Shown piece by piece: positions 8,429 to 17,709 of a stretch of DNA of 64,000 nt (its first letter is position 1; the number at the start of each line of letters is the position of its first letter). The notes under the pieces are model-generated. The model was not told the DNA's origin. It was given only the letters and a program-made list of their open reading frames with translations, and did no database searches. The translations under genes were made by a program, and so were the position numbers. Origin of the DNA: Pseudomonadota bacterium (lineage in GTDB: Bacteria; Pseudomonadota; Gammaproteobacteria; Steroidobacterales; JBCBZW01); assembly GCA_039193195.1 (NCBI GenBank), contig JBCCWS010000020.1, forward strand, positions 1 to 64,000, given 5' to 3'.

Positions 8429-9546
8429 CCGGCCGCCGCGCTGGGCGCATCGTCTTGCGAGGCGATCGCAAGCAGGCGCTGCAGGCTCGCTCGACGCACC
8501 TGCGGCGGCTCGTCCGCTAAGGCTTGCACGGCTGCGTAAAACGCCCCGAAATCCCCACCCGCCTGTCGCATCAAGGCGGAGAAGGCAGGCACCCAGCGGT
8601 GGTAGGTAGCCACCGACGCCAAGCGCGCGTTATTGAGCGACGCAAACCACGCGTCGTAGCCCGCGTAGCCGCCCCACGCGCCGTCCCGCACGACGGCATA
8701 CTCCTGGTGCAGGCGCTCGAGCGCGGCCTGCTTGGCCTCGGCACGGGCATCGTCATCCAGAGATTCGTCCGCGTACACCGCCTGCAAACGCATGCGCCCG
8801 GTCAGCACTAGGCGATTGAACGCCCGCGCCCGCGCCTGCCGCGTGCGATAGCGCTCCACCTCCTGCGCCGGCCGCTCAGTCGCCGCGAACCAGCGCCGTA
8901 CCCCCTCCTGCGCCACGTACGTGGCGAAAGCCTCGTTGAAGGCGCTGTCGCCCTTTACGTACAGCTTCTGGTGAGCGAGCTCGTGGAAGATGAGATTGGC
9001 CGTGCGCGCATCGGTGTAGCCGATCATGGTGTCGAGGAAGGGATCTTCGAAGCGCCCCAGCGTGGAGTAGGCGGCTACGCCACCGACCACCACCTCGTAG
9101 CCGCGTCGTTCGAGCTTGTCTGCCAAGCCTCGGGCCTTGCGCTCCTGGTAGTAGCCCTTGTAGGCCAAGCATCCGACGAAAGCGAAGCACCATTGCTTGG
9201 GCGCGATGGAGTACTCGGGAGCTGCCACCACGTTCCACACCACGTAGGGCCGATCGAGTTGCGCGTAGCTGCGGTAGCTCCCGTTCTCTGGCAGCCCCAA
9301 GGCAGAGCTCGCAAAGTCCCGCACCTCGAGCACGAGGGTGAGGTTCTCGCGCAAGCTAGGGTCGAGGGCAGGGTCATCGAGCAACGCTTCGATCTCCACC
9401 CGCTTGCTCATCACCGACAGATGGCCGCGCACGGCCTGGGCGTAGAACGGCAAGTTCGTGCACCCGCCCACCGCGACCAGCAGCCCTAGGAGCAGACCTG
9501 CGCTCAGCGGACGGTGTGAAACCGGGGGGAGTCGGGGTTGGATCAT
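8395..9546 (-). CDS. Predicted zinc aminopeptidase lipoprotein (COG4324 type)
   Basis: A putative membrane-anchored zinc metallopeptidase of about 383 residues. The N-terminus is a lipoprotein signal: a hydrophobic run LLLGLLVAVGGC with the lipobox Cys. The zinc site is HELAHQ with a downstream Glu in FNEAFATYV, the HExxH plus E pattern of gluzincins. The family is predicted, not well characterised. I chose the ATG at 9546; a start four codons earlier is possible. The gene diverges from cca with under 40 bp between starts, and its 3' end overlaps the epimerase gene by 34 bp. Confidence 0.8.
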   Translation of the reverse strand: MIQPRLPPVSHRPLSAGLLLGLLVAVGGCTNLPFYAQAVRGHLSVMSKRVEIEALLDDPALDPSLRENLTLVLEVRDFASSALGLPENGSYRSYAQLDRPYVVWNVVAAPEYSIAPKQWCFAFVGCLAYKGYYQERKARGLADKLERRGYEVVVGGVAAYSTLGRFEDPFLDTMIGYTDARTANLIFHELAHQKLYVKGDSAFNEAFATYVAQEGVRRWFAATERPAQEVERYRTRQARARAFNRLVLTGRMRLQAVYADESLDDDARAEAKQAALERLHQEYAVVRDGAWGGYAGYDAWFASLNNARLASVATYHRWVPAFSALMRQAGGDFGAFYAAVQALADEPPQVRRASLQRLLAIASQDDAPSAAAGQSAFGRSSRY

Positions 9547-9582
9547 GGCGGGGGTCATCAGCCTTTCGATACCATCTCACGC

Positions 9583-10818
9583 ATGGAGTTTTATCAGGTT
9601 GGCGGTTGTGTGCGCGATGACTTGCTCGGTCTTCAGGCCGGCGATCGCGACTGGGTGGTCACCGGCGCCACCCCCGAACAACTGCTCGCCGAGGGCTACC
9701 GCGCCGTCGGCCACGATTTCCCCGTCTTTCTCCATCCCCAATCGCACGAGGAGGTGGCGCTCGCCCGCACGGAGCGCAAGACCGCTCCCGGATACCGCGG
9801 CTTCGACGTTCACGCCTCACCCGAGGTGACCCTCGAGGATGACCTCAGTCGCCGCGACCTCACGATCAACGCCATCGCCCGTAGCGACGACGGCGAACTG
9901 ATCGATCCCTTCGGCGGCGTGCGAGATCTCCAACAACGCTGGCTACGCCACGTCTCGCCGGCCTTCGTGGAAGACCCCGTGCGCATCCTGCGCGCCGCGC
10001 GCTTCGCTGCCCGCTTCGCATCCCTCGGCTTCCGCGTCCACCCGGACACGCTGGCGCTCATGCGCGAGATGGTGGCTGCCGGCGAGGTCAGCGCCCTGGT
10101 GCCGGAGCGCGTGTGGGCCGAGACCCACAAGGCGCTCGGCACCGAGCGTCCCGATGCCTTCGTCAGCGTGCTTCGCGAGTGCGGAGCGCTCGGTGTGGTG
10201 TTTCCCGAGCTCGACGCCTTGTTCGGCGTGCCGCAGCCGCCGAAGTGGCACCCGGAGGTCGACACGGGCGTGCACATGCTGCTGGTCCTGCGCCAAGCGG
10301 CGACCCTGGGAGCACAGGACCCTATGGTGGTCTTCGCGGCGTTCTGCCACGACTTTGGCAAGGGCACCACGCCGGCAGAGAAGTGGCCCTCCCATCCTGG
10401 CCACGAGCAGCGCAGCGCCGAGATGCTCATCGCCCTGAGCGAACGCCTCCGCATACCCAACGACTTTCGTGATCTGGCCGTCGCCGTGGCTCGCTACCAC
10501 GGCAACATCCACCGCGCCCTCGAGCTGCGGCCGGGCACGATCCTGCGCTTGCTGGAGCAGATGGACGTGCTGCGCAGGCCCGATCGCCTGGGGCCGATCT
10601 TGCTCGCCTGCGAGGCCGACTTCCGCGGGCGCACGAGCTTTGAGGATCGCCCCTATCCACAAGCGCAGTTCCTGCAGACCTGCGCCGAGGCGGCGGCGGC
10701 AGTGCGGTTGAGTGCGGAGCAGCGCGAGGGCCTGGCTGGGCCGCAGATCGGCGAGGCCATCCGTCGCGAGCGGCTCGAGGCCGTCAGCGCCGTGCGCCGC
10801 GCGTTCACCTCCGAGTGA
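9583..10818 (+). CDS. cca: Multifunctional CCA-adding tRNA nucleotidyltransferase with HD domain
   Basis: Adds or repairs the 3'-terminal CCA of tRNAs without a template. The 411-residue protein opens with YQVGGCVRDDLLG and the metal-binding Asp21 and Asp23 of GDRDWVV, then the RRD motif in DDLSRRDLTINAIA, which is the class II nucleotidyltransferase arrangement of gammaproteobacterial Cca. A C-terminal HD phosphohydrolase domain (FAAFCHDFGKG, about residues 250-360) gives the extra phosphatase activity of the long form. The ATG at 9583 matches the family N-terminus exactly; an in-frame upstream start would add 15 unconserved residues. Confidence 0.96.
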   Translation: MEFYQVGGCVRDDLLGLQAGDRDWVVTGATPEQLLAEGYRAVGHDFPVFLHPQSHEEVALARTERKTAPGYRGFDVHASPEVTLEDDLSRRDLTINAIARSDDGELIDPFGGVRDLQQRWLRHVSPAFVEDPVRILRAARFAARFASLGFRVHPDTLALMREMVAAGEVSALVPERVWAETHKALGTERPDAFVSVLRECGALGVVFPELDALFGVPQPPKWHPEVDTGVHMLLVLRQAATLGAQDPMVVFAAFCHDFGKGTTPAEKWPSHPGHEQRSAEMLIALSERLRIPNDFRDLAVAVARYHGNIHRALELRPGTILRLLEQMDVLRRPDRLGPILLACEADFRGRTSFEDRPYPQAQFLQTCAEAAAAVRLSAEQREGLAGPQIGEAIRRERLEAVSAVRRAFTSE

Positions 10819-10835
10819 TAAACCTAGCAGGCAGC

Positions 10836-11651
10836 TCAGAGCGTCGAGAAGCCGATGCCGAACACGGCGAAGATCACCGCGCCGAGGGCGAGACGGTAGA
10901 GGGCGAAGGGCAGCATCCCGAGGCGATCCACCACCTTGAGGAAGGTGCGTATGCACGCGTACGCGGCCACGGCGGAGATCAGCGTGCCGAGCCCGAGCAC
11001 GCCCCAGTCCGCGGGCACGTCGGACTCGAGCAATTCGAGTGCCTTCACCAAGCCCGCCAACGAGATCAGCGGAATGGCCAAGAGGAAGGAAAAGCGCGAT
11101 GCCCCTTCGCGGCTGAGGCCGAGCATCAATCCCGCGGTGATGGTAACGCCAGAGCGCGAGGTCCCGGGAATCAGCGCGAGGGCCTGAGCCACACCGATGA
11201 CGAGCACGTCGACCGGGCCGATCGCATACTCACCGCGGCGCTTCAGACCGAAGCGATCCGCCACCCACAGCAACACACCGAAGCCGATGGTGGTGGCGCC
11301 TATCACCTGGGGCGAGCGCAGATACTGCCCGATGAGGTCCATGAACAGCAGCCCGGCGATGCCGGCGGGAATCGTGCCGGCGATGACCGCCCAGGCCAGA
11401 CGCGCATCGCCCTTGAGGGAGCCCCCGCTAAGGGTGCGCCACCAGGCCGCAGCCATCGTGATCAGGTCGCGGCGGAAGTAGGCGACCACCGCCACGAGCG
11501 TGCCCACGTGCACGGCCACATCGAAGGCCAGGCCCTGGTCTTCCCAACCGAGGAATGCTGGCACCAGCACCAGGTGGCCCGATGAGGAGATAGGCAAAAA
11601 CTCCGTCAGGCCCTGAACGAGCGCCAGGACGACGATTTGCAGCAGATCCAA
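10836..11651 (-). CDS. uppP: Undecaprenyl-diphosphatase UppP (BacA)
   Basis: Dephosphorylates undecaprenyl diphosphate to recycle the lipid carrier for peptidoglycan and other wall polymers; an inner-membrane protein with its active site towards the periplasm. The 271-residue protein has the family motifs QGLTEFLPISSSGHL near the N-terminus and PGTSRSG (about residues 160-175), plus about eight hydrophobic segments. I assign a TTG start at 11651 because AGGAGG stands four bases before it and the protein then begins at the usual family position. An earlier in-frame start would add 22 unconserved residues. Confidence 0.94.
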   Translation of the reverse strand: MDLLQIVVLALVQGLTEFLPISSSGHLVLVPAFLGWEDQGLAFDVAVHVGTLVAVVAYFRRDLITMAAAWWRTLSGGSLKGDARLAWAVIAGTIPAGIAGLLFMDLIGQYLRSPQVIGATTIGFGVLLWVADRFGLKRRGEYAIGPVDVLVIGVAQALALIPGTSRSGVTITAGLMLGLSREGASRFSFLLAIPLISLAGLVKALELLESDVPADWGVLGLGTLISAVAAYACIRTFLKVVDRLGMLPFALYRLALGAVIFAVFGIGFSTL

Positions 11652-11739
11652 AGCGCCTCCTAGGGACGGTGGGTTGGGCGAGCGCCGGCGCGTCGCGCAG
11701 GATAATGCAGCGCGCAACGAGTTTCGAGACCACCGAGGG

Positions 11740-12975
11740 TCAACGGGCGCTCGAGCGCCCTAAGGTTCGACGCAAATCTGGCCCCGCCAGGCCGGGCAGC
11801 GGCTCGCTGAGGCCGCGGCCGAGGGCCATCACCCGAAAGCGCTCCCCCATGCTTCCCGGCAGCAGCAACTGGCGGCATGCGCTCGCCACCTGCAAGCGTG
11901 CCGCCTCGCTCACGGCAGATGCCATGGCGGCGCTGGCGAGGGCGTCGATGCCGTTGCCGAGCAGAAACCCCGCCTGAGTGGTGTAGCCCGTCAGATCTAG
12001 GGCTAGGGCGGCCGCGCCCCGTGCGACGGCGCTGAAGTCGACCCAGGCGGTCAGATCCTGAAGACCGGGCAAGTGTAGGACGTCATCATGGGCGCGGTGG
12101 CGGTAGTAGCACAGGAGCGTGCCGTCGCGACGGGCGGGCGCGTAGTACTCCTGCTCGCTGAGGCCGTAGTCGATGAGCAGCATGGCGCCCGCCTCCAGGC
12201 TCGGCGCGATACTGGCCAGCCAGGCATCGCGGCGCGGACACAGCTCGGAGACGTAGCCGGCCGCGAAGGGGCGACCGAGTCGCCGCTCCAGGGCTTCCAC
12301 TGCCATCACCTGATCGGGATCGGCCGCGCGCCATGCAAGGCTTAGGGCCGCCTCGCCATTTCCGCTGACACCGAGGACTTCCACCCCCGAACGCGCACCC
12401 TCGCCGCGCACGCGAAAGCGCGCGCAAGCGAAGGCATCGAGCACCTCGTTGGCGAGCACCACTCCCCTCACGGGCGACAGCGGCGGGCCGTCTAGCCACT
12501 GCACGCGATCAGCTAGGGCGCAGCCGCTGAGCCGTTCGCGCTGACGTTCACGCAAATCGCCGCTCAGCTCCACGATCAGGTAGCGCGAGGGCGGTGACGC
12601 CGTGCCGACGAGGGCGTCCAGCATCGCGCGCGCCAAGGCTCCTGTGCCGGCGCCGTACTCCACCACGGTCCACGGCTCACCGACGTCGAGCTGCGATGCC
12701 ACCGACTGCGTCCAACGCGCAACTGCCTGGCCGAACAGCGGGCTGAGTTCTGGCGCCGTGATGAAGTCCCCGTCCTCGCCAAACTTGCGTGCCCCTGCGC
12801 TGTAGTAGCCGAGGCCCGGGGCGTACAGCACCAGATCCATGTAGGCATCGAAGGGCAGCCAGCCGTCACCGCGGGCATCGATGGCTCGCTGCACCCGTGC
12901 GATGACACGCTGCGAGTGAGCACGTGCAGCAGGACCCGGCAACGGTAGCTCGGAAGAGATGCTCGTAGGATTCAT
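11740..12975 (-). CDS. SAM-dependent methyltransferase, MidA/NDUFAF7 family (DUF185)
   Basis: The family includes NDUFAF7, which dimethylates a symmetric arginine in a complex I subunit; bacterial members are less studied. The 411-residue protein shows the family block FDAYMDLVLYAPGLGYY (about residues 42-58), KFGEDGDFITAPELSPLFG, the SAM-binding loop EYGAGTGALARAML and ANEVLDAF. It ends just short of uppP on the same strand (about 88 bp apart), so the two may be co-transcribed. A divergent pteridine reductase gene begins 134 bp away. Linkage here to an NDUFA9-like protein at 7.4 kb is suggestive but not close. Confidence 0.88.
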   Translation of the reverse strand: MNPTSISSELPLPGPAARAHSQRVIARVQRAIDARGDGWLPFDAYMDLVLYAPGLGYYSAGARKFGEDGDFITAPELSPLFGQAVARWTQSVASQLDVGEPWTVVEYGAGTGALARAMLDALVGTASPPSRYLIVELSGDLRERQRERLSGCALADRVQWLDGPPLSPVRGVVLANEVLDAFACARFRVRGEGARSGVEVLGVSGNGEAALSLAWRAADPDQVMAVEALERRLGRPFAAGYVSELCPRRDAWLASIAPSLEAGAMLLIDYGLSEQEYYAPARRDGTLLCYYRHRAHDDVLHLPGLQDLTAWVDFSAVARGAAALALDLTGYTTQAGFLLGNGIDALASAAMASAVSEAARLQVASACRQLLLPGSMGERFRVMALGRGLSEPLPGLAGPDLRRTLGRSSAR

Positions 12976-13109
12976 CGCAACATCGGGAGCGATCGAGCGA
13001 ACGATGTAGGCAACTGAGAATCCTCCTCGGGCATAGCAAACGAAACGGTATGATGCCCGCTCAGCTCCCTTGGCGCGCGCAGGCGCACCGCGACGATAAA
13101 GGCATTCGG

Positions 13110-13892
13110 ATGATGGACAAGACCGGAGATGCGAGTCTCGAACAGGACATGATGCGCACGCAACCGGGCGTCGCCTTGATCACCGGCGCCGCGCGCCGTA
13201 TCGGGGCGCGCGTGGCACGGCGCTGGCATGGCGCTGGCGGCCGCGTGGCCATCACCTATCGCTCCTCGGCCACGGACGCAGACGCGCTTGTGGCGGAGCT
13301 GAACGCAAAACGTCCTGATTCGGCTATAGCTATTCGTAACAATGTGATCGAAGTGGATACGCTGCCCGGCCTCGTTGAGCAGGTCACCGACCGCTTCGGC
13401 GGCCTCGACCTGCTGATGAACAACGCCTCCACGTTCTACCCGACGCCGATGGGTGAAATCACCTCTGAGGCATGGGATGACCTTATGGGCACCAATCTCA
13501 AGGGGCCGATGTTCCTGGCGCAAGCCGCCGCGCCCGCCCTGCGGGAGGGCAATGGGCTGATCATCAACATGCTCGACATCCACGCCCGCCGCCCCCTAGC
13601 CCACCACTACGTGTACTGCGCGGCCAAAGCTGGATTCACCATGCTCACCCAGTCCCTAGCGCGCGGACTCGGCCCGCAGGTACGCGTGAACGGCATCGCC
13701 CCAGGCCCGGTCCTGTGGCCCGAGGGCGAAGACGATGAGGCCCTGCGTCTGAAGATCGTGGCGAACACTGCGCTCAAACGCATGGGGGACCCCGATGACA
13801 TCGCGAGCCTCGTGCTCTACCTAGCCACTCAGGGTCACTACGTGACAGGGCAGATCATTGCCGTGGACGGTGGACGTAGCATCGGTTGGTAG
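13110..13892 (+). CDS. Pteridine reductase, short-chain dehydrogenase (FolM-like)
   Basis: Reduces dihydropterins or dihydrofolate with NADPH, probably dihydromonapterin as in E. coli FolM. The SDR fold is clear: the TGAARRIG cofactor loop typical of pteridine reductases (TGxxxRIG), NNAS, and the catalytic YCAAK. The C-terminus has GHYVTGQIIAVDGGRSIGW. The start is uncertain. ATG at 13110 has AAGG seven bases upstream; 13149 is an alternative that would remove a 13-residue leader. folB lies about 1.4 kb away on the opposite strand, consistent with a folate/pterin role. Confidence 0.88.
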   Translation: MMDKTGDASLEQDMMRTQPGVALITGAARRIGARVARRWHGAGGRVAITYRSSATDADALVAELNAKRPDSAIAIRNNVIEVDTLPGLVEQVTDRFGGLDLLMNNASTFYPTPMGEITSEAWDDLMGTNLKGPMFLAQAAAPALREGNGLIINMLDIHARRPLAHHYVYCAAKAGFTMLTQSLARGLGPQVRVNGIAPGPVLWPEGEDDEALRLKIVANTALKRMGDPDDIASLVLYLATQGHYVTGQIIAVDGGRSIGW

Positions 13893-13916
13893 GGGCTGCT
13901 CGAAAGCGAGCGCCCC
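13892..13916. terminator. Strong hairpin between convergent genes
   Basis: GGGGC-(T)-GCTC pairs with GAGC-GCCCC around a GAAA-type tetraloop, with one bulged T. It sits in the 36-bp gap between the pteridine reductase stop and the convergent S41 peptidase stop. No T-run follows on either strand, so it may be a barrier or 3'-end stabiliser rather than a classical terminator. Confidence 0.4.
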
Positions 13917-13928
13917 ACCAGCAGAGGC

Positions 13929-15281
13929 TCAGTAAACCTCGCCAGTCTCGCGCGCCACCTGACGCGCACGGGGCGGCGGTGGTGACTGCGGCGCTGCCTT
14001 GGCCGCCTGAGCGTCGGCCGCCTTGGCGAAGGGCGTGGTGCAGGTGCCGTTGCGCAGCACGTCCAGGGCCTCGGACAGCATCGCCTCCTGCGGGTCACCA
14101 AGGGCGCGCGTGAGGTCGTCGTTAGCGGCGCAGTCCGGCGCGAAACCATCGTAGTAGTCGCTGTTCCCAAGCGAGTTGGCGACCACGAAGCTTGCCGGGC
14201 GGAGGATCTTGTCGCAGAACTCGTAGCCGTACTGACCGATCGGTTTGCCGAAGGTTGTATCACCCACCAGTGTGACCTGACGGTAGGGCGTCACGCCATT
14301 GATCACGAGCTCACTCGCAGACGCCGTGCCCCGGGTGGTGATGATGATCAGGCTATCCAAGGTCAGCGCATTCGCCTGATCGACGAAATCGACGCTAAAG
14401 TCGAACTCCGTGTTGGCGTCGTTATGCTCACGTGAGTAATAGGTAGATCCAGCCAAGCCGCCGGCGAGCAAATCGCCCAGAAATTCGGACACGGAGATCA
14501 AGCCGCCGCCGTTGTAGCGCAGGTCGAGGATCAGCTGCGTGACCCCGGCGGCAGCGAAGTCACCGAATGCCTCCCCAAGTGCGTCGAAGGCGGGATTGAC
14601 GAAATCGCGGAACACGACGTAGCCAACGGGCGTGCCGTCGAGGTCGAGGATCGTGCTGGCGGGAATCGGCTCGATCGTGACCAGGTCTTTGAACAGCACC
14701 TCGTCGGTGATCTCATCGCTGGCCGTACGCCGCGCACGCAGCTCCACCATCACGCCAATCGCATCGTCGCCGAAGGCGGCGCCAATGCCGTCGCCGGCCA
14801 GCGCATCGGCCACATCGATCCCGTTGATGCGCAAAAGCTCATCGCCCCGCGTGAGGCCCGTTGCCGCTGCCGGCCCATCCCCGAACACCTGGGTGATGAA
14901 CACTCGATCCTCGCGCGTGCTAAGTCCTAGCCCTACGCCGATGAATTGGCTGTCGGAGAAGAAGGCATCGTCGGCCGCGGCGCTGCCGATGAATGAGAAC
15001 CGATCGAGAGGTTGAACGCTCACCAGCTCTTCGAGCAAGGCCTCAGGGGAAGCGAAGGCATCGATATCGACGTTGCCATCGAGATCATCTACCCAGAAGT
15101 AGATATCCCGCATGACATCGAGCACGAACTGCTTTTGATCATCGTCGGAACAGCTCCCCGCCTGCGCTTCCACATCTGGCGTCGGCGCACTGGCTCCCCC
15201 GCCGCCGCAGGCCGCAAGGACGGCAGCACCTAGCGCACCTAATAGCATCGTGACACGCCGTCCACACACGATTCGTTTCAT
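13929..15281 (-). CDS. S41-family C-terminal-processing-like peptidase, lipoprotein
   Basis: A predicted exported serine peptidase of 450 residues. The signal peptide ends LAACGGGG, a lipobox, so the protein should be a lipoprotein. A PDZ-like segment (about residues 125-210: FIGVGLGLSTRE, GLTRGDELLRING) precedes the S41 catalytic domain with RYNGGGL and the nucleophile Ser in TTRGTASASE. This matches tail-specific protease-like lipoproteins rather than the longer Prc or the CtpA types. I chose ATG 15281 because GGGGTG stands eight bases upstream. It faces the pteridine reductase tail to tail. Confidence 0.87.
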   Translation of the reverse strand: MKRIVCGRRVTMLLGALGAAVLAACGGGGASAPTPDVEAQAGSCSDDDQKQFVLDVMRDIYFWVDDLDGNVDIDAFASPEALLEELVSVQPLDRFSFIGSAAADDAFFSDSQFIGVGLGLSTREDRVFITQVFGDGPAAATGLTRGDELLRINGIDVADALAGDGIGAAFGDDAIGVMVELRARRTASDEITDEVLFKDLVTIEPIPASTILDLDGTPVGYVVFRDFVNPAFDALGEAFGDFAAAGVTQLILDLRYNGGGLISVSEFLGDLLAGGLAGSTYYSREHNDANTEFDFSVDFVDQANALTLDSLIIITTRGTASASELVINGVTPYRQVTLVGDTTFGKPIGQYGYEFCDKILRPASFVVANSLGNSDYYDGFAPDCAANDDLTRALGDPQEAMLSEALDVLRNGTCTTPFAKAADAQAAKAAPQSPPPPRARQVARETGEVY

Positions 15282-15337
15282 CGAGAATTCACCCCGCAAT
15301 GTCGTCGCGCCTTCGCCGCCGGGACGCGAGCGTCAGC

Positions 15338-15691
15338 TTACGCGGCGTGACGTTCGATGCGAATGCCGACGTTGCGCGAACCGCGGATCGCACCCGGCTT
15401 GGACACGCTGACGCGCACCCAGTTCACGCCGTGATCGCGCAGGATCAGCTGAGCGATCTCCTCGGCCATCGTCTCGATGAGCTGATAGCCCGCGGGTTCG
15501 ACCAACCCGATCACCGCCTTAGCCACCGCCTTGTAGTTGACAGAATCCGCTACGTCATCTGTCGCCGCTGCCTTAGCGGCGTCTACCGGCATCTCCAGAT
15601 CGATGCTGACGGTTTGCTTGACCTCGCGCTCCCAGTCGTAGATCCCGATGATCGTCTCGATCTCGAGCTCTTGCAGAAAAATCGTATCCAT
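15338..15691 (-). CDS. folB: Dihydroneopterin aldolase FolB
   Basis: Converts 7,8-dihydroneopterin to 6-hydroxymethyl-7,8-dihydropterin in folate synthesis (and can epimerise to dihydromonapterin). The 117-residue protein has the family start IFLQELEIETIIGIYDWER, the mid-chain Tyr of VNYKAVAKAV, and the catalytic Lys in VSVSKPGAIRGSRNVGI. Length is standard. It lies 87 bp downstream of tsaD on the same strand. Its enzymatic product lies in the same pathway as the FolM-like reductase at 13.1 kb. Confidence 0.95.
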   Translation of the reverse strand: MDTIFLQELEIETIIGIYDWEREVKQTVSIDLEMPVDAAKAAATDDVADSVNYKAVAKAVIGLVEPAGYQLIETMAEEIAQLILRDHGVNWVRVSVSKPGAIRGSRNVGIRIERHAA

Positions 15692-15778
15692 GGACCTCCA
15701 GCCCGTGAGCAGTTGGCGGCGGCGACCGGGATAGGTCGTCTAGCCGGAACGCGCAAACATAGCACGCGCTCCCCGGGG

Positions 15779-16810
15779 TCAGGGCGGCGAAGCGGCCATG
15801 GCGCTGAGCTCTGCGAGGGGCCAGCGCGCCCGCACCGCCACCGATAGTGGGGCCCGCTCGCCGGCCTGCAGGCGCCACCAACCAGCATGGGCGATCATGG
15901 CGCCGTTGTCCGTGCACAGGCTGGGGGGCGGGAAGGTCACTCGGGCATCGCAGGCTGCCGCACCCCCGCGCAGGCGCTCACGCAAGCGTGTATTGGCGGC
16001 CACACCACCAGCCACGATCAGGGCATGGCGTCCCGTCTCGCTTAGCGCCCGCAGGGACTTGCCCACCAGCACATCCACCACGGCCTCTTCGAAGTCCTTC
16101 GCCAAATCCGCTCGTCCAGCTGCATCGTCTGCCGCCAGGGTTGCTGCGGCGTGCACGACGGCAGTTTTGAGCCCACTAAAACTGAAGTCCAAGCCTTGGC
16201 GTTTGAGCAGCGGGCGCGGCAGCTGGAAGCGCCCACCGGCCGCCGTCGCCGCCAGCCGCGCCAGGGCAGGACCGCCGGGGTAACCCAGACCCAGCAGCTT
16301 GGCGGTCTTGTCGAATGCCTCGCCAGCGGCGTCATCTAGCGACTCTCCAAGCAATCGATACACACCGGGGCCCATGACATCGATCAGTTGGGTATGCCCA
16401 CCGGAGACCAGCAGGGCGATGAAGGGGAAGTCGGGGGCATCGGCCTCGAGCAGGGCTGCCAGCAGGTGCCCCTCCATGTGATGCACGGCGACCGCGGGCA
16501 CGCCCCAGCCGTACGCCAGACTGCGAGCGGTGGCTGCGCCTACCAGCAGGGCTCCGACAAGGCCAGGCCCGGCCGTGTAAGCGATCGCATCCGGGCGCTC
16601 GAGGCTCGCCTGCGCCAAGGCGTCGCGAACAAGAGGAGTGAGCCGCGAGGCGTGATCGCGCGAGGCGATCTCCGGCACCACGCCCCCGTAAGCGGCGTGC
16701 GCCTCCACCTGGCTGTGCAGGACCTCGCTGATGACGCCGTGCCCGCCTGCGTAGACCGCGACCCCAGTCTCATCACAGGAGGTTTCGATACCAAGGACGT
16801 TCAAGGACAC
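15779..16810 (-). CDS. tsaD: tRNA N6-adenosine threonylcarbamoyltransferase TsaD
   Basis: Transfers the threonylcarbamoyl group to A37 of ANN-decoding tRNAs, acting with TsaB and TsaE. The 343-residue ASKHA-fold protein begins [17 protein letters not shown]. It has the metal-binding pair His111/His115 (HMEGH), the nucleotide loop [11 protein letters not shown] and [12 protein letters not shown] near the C-terminus. The start is GTG (VSLNVLG); an internal TTG two codons later is possible. It diverges from rpsU, an arrangement common in gammaproteobacteria. Confidence 0.96.
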   Translation of the reverse strand: MSLNVLGIETSCDETGVAVYAGGHGVISEVLHSQVEAHAAYGGVVPEIASRDHASRLTPLVRDALAQASLERPDAIAYTAGPGLVGALLVGAATARSLAYGWGVPAVAVHHMEGHLLAALLEADAPDFPFIALLVSGGHTQLIDVMGPGVYRLLGESLDDAAGEAFDKTAKLLGLGYPGGPALARLAATAAGGRFQLPRPLLKRQGLDFSFSGLKTAVVHAAATLAADDAAGRADLAKDFEEAVVDVLVGKSLRALSETGRHALIVAGGVAANTRLRERLRGGAAACDARVTFPPPSLCTDNGAMIAHAGWWRLQAGERAPLSVAVRARWPLAELSAMAASPP

Positions 16811-16821
16811 ACCAAGGGCTT

Positions 16822-16851
16822 TGCAACGGAAGGGGGGCGTAGCCTACAATG
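16822..16851 (+). promoter_or_regulatory. Promoter of the rpsU-yqeY-dnaG-rpoD operon
   Basis: TTGCAA (16822-16827) and TACAAT (16846-16851) are separated by 18 bp, in the tsaD-rpsU divergent gap. The start of rpsU is 57 bp downstream of the -10. This is the best sigma-70 promoter match on the plus strand in the core region. Confidence 0.6.
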
Positions 16852-16908
16852 CGCGGCTTTCCTGCGCTCGCCCAACGCGACGCGATGCCAACCCTTGACG
16901 AGGACACT

Positions 16909-17124
16909 ATGCCCAGCGTTCGCGTTCGCGAGAACGAACATTTCGACGCGGCTCTCCGCCGCTTCAAACGCTCCTGCGAAAAAGCAGGCATTCTCAGCGA
17001 GTTACGTCGCCGCGAGTACTACGAGAAGCCCACTCAGGAGCGCAAGCGCAAGAAGGCTGCGGCCGTGAAACGTCACGCCAAGCGCTTGGCTCGCGAGGCC
17101 GCCCGTCGCAAGCGCCTCTACTAA
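16909..17124 (+). CDS. rpsU: 30S ribosomal protein bS21
   Basis: A 71-residue basic protein of the small ribosomal subunit platform, which helps base pairing with the mRNA Shine-Dalgarno. Its start [20 protein letters not shown] and the basic helical tail ending ARRKRLY are diagnostic. GAGGAC lies just before the ATG. It is the first gene of the macromolecular synthesis operon (rpsU, yqeY, dnaG, rpoD), which links translation, replication priming and transcription initiation. Confidence 0.97.
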   Translation: MPSVRVRENEHFDAALRRFKRSCEKAGILSELRRREYYEKPTQERKRKKAAAVKRHAKRLAREAARRKRLY

Positions 17125-17154
17125 GCCCCCTCCCACCACCGCCCGGGAACGCCC

Positions 17155-17607
17155 GTGTCTGAGACGCTCGCGCAGCTGAAAGACGACATGAAGTCCGCCA
17201 TGCGCGCGAAGGAAACCTTCCGCCTCGGCGTGATTCGCATGGTGCTCGCCGCCGTCAAACAGCGCGAGGTAGATGAGCGCATCGAGCTCGACGAGCCCGC
17301 TACCCTCGCGATCGTCGAGAAGATGATCAAGCAGCGCAAGGACGCGGCAGAGCAGTTCACCCAGGGCGATCGTCCAGACCTCGCTGAGAAGGAAACGGCC
17401 GAGATCGCCGTGCTCGAGGGCTACCTGCCGCAGGCGATGAGCGAGGCTGATATCCAGGCCTTGGTCGAGCAGGCCGTCAGCGACACCGGCGCCAGCAGTA
17501 TGAAGGACATGGGCAAGGTGATGGGCATCGTGAAGTCCAAGGCCACGGGCCGCCTGGACATGGGCCTTGCCAGCAAGCTGGTGAAGGCCTGCCTCAGCGC
17601 CGCCTAG
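17155..17607 (+). CDS. yqeY: GatB/YqeY domain protein
   Basis: A 150-residue soluble protein resembling the tail domain of amidotransferase GatB; it may bind tRNA, but its role is not established. The family start is clear (LKDDMKSAMRAKETFRLGVIRMVLAAVKQREVDER), and so is the second half (VLEGYLPQAMSEADI, KDMGKVMG, KLVKACL). It begins at GTG and lies 30 bp after rpsU. Its position between rpsU and dnaG is widespread in proteobacteria. Confidence 0.94.
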   Translation: MSETLAQLKDDMKSAMRAKETFRLGVIRMVLAAVKQREVDERIELDEPATLAIVEKMIKQRKDAAEQFTQGDRPDLAEKETAEIAVLEGYLPQAMSEADIQALVEQAVSDTGASSMKDMGKVMGIVKSKATGRLDMGLASKLVKACLSAA

Positions 17608-17709
17608 GGCGCGACGCCCCTCGCCTCCCTGGCGCCTCGCGCCTTACCATCCGACCTTGTAGCACTGCGTGGCCCGCCGCCGCGCGCAGGTCATCCGTGG
17701 GCGCTCTGT

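Noticed and set aside
10815-11585. Plus-strand 256-codon frame opposite uppP
   Set aside because: Antisense to a clear membrane protein gene; the translation is hydrophilic and repetitive with no family match.
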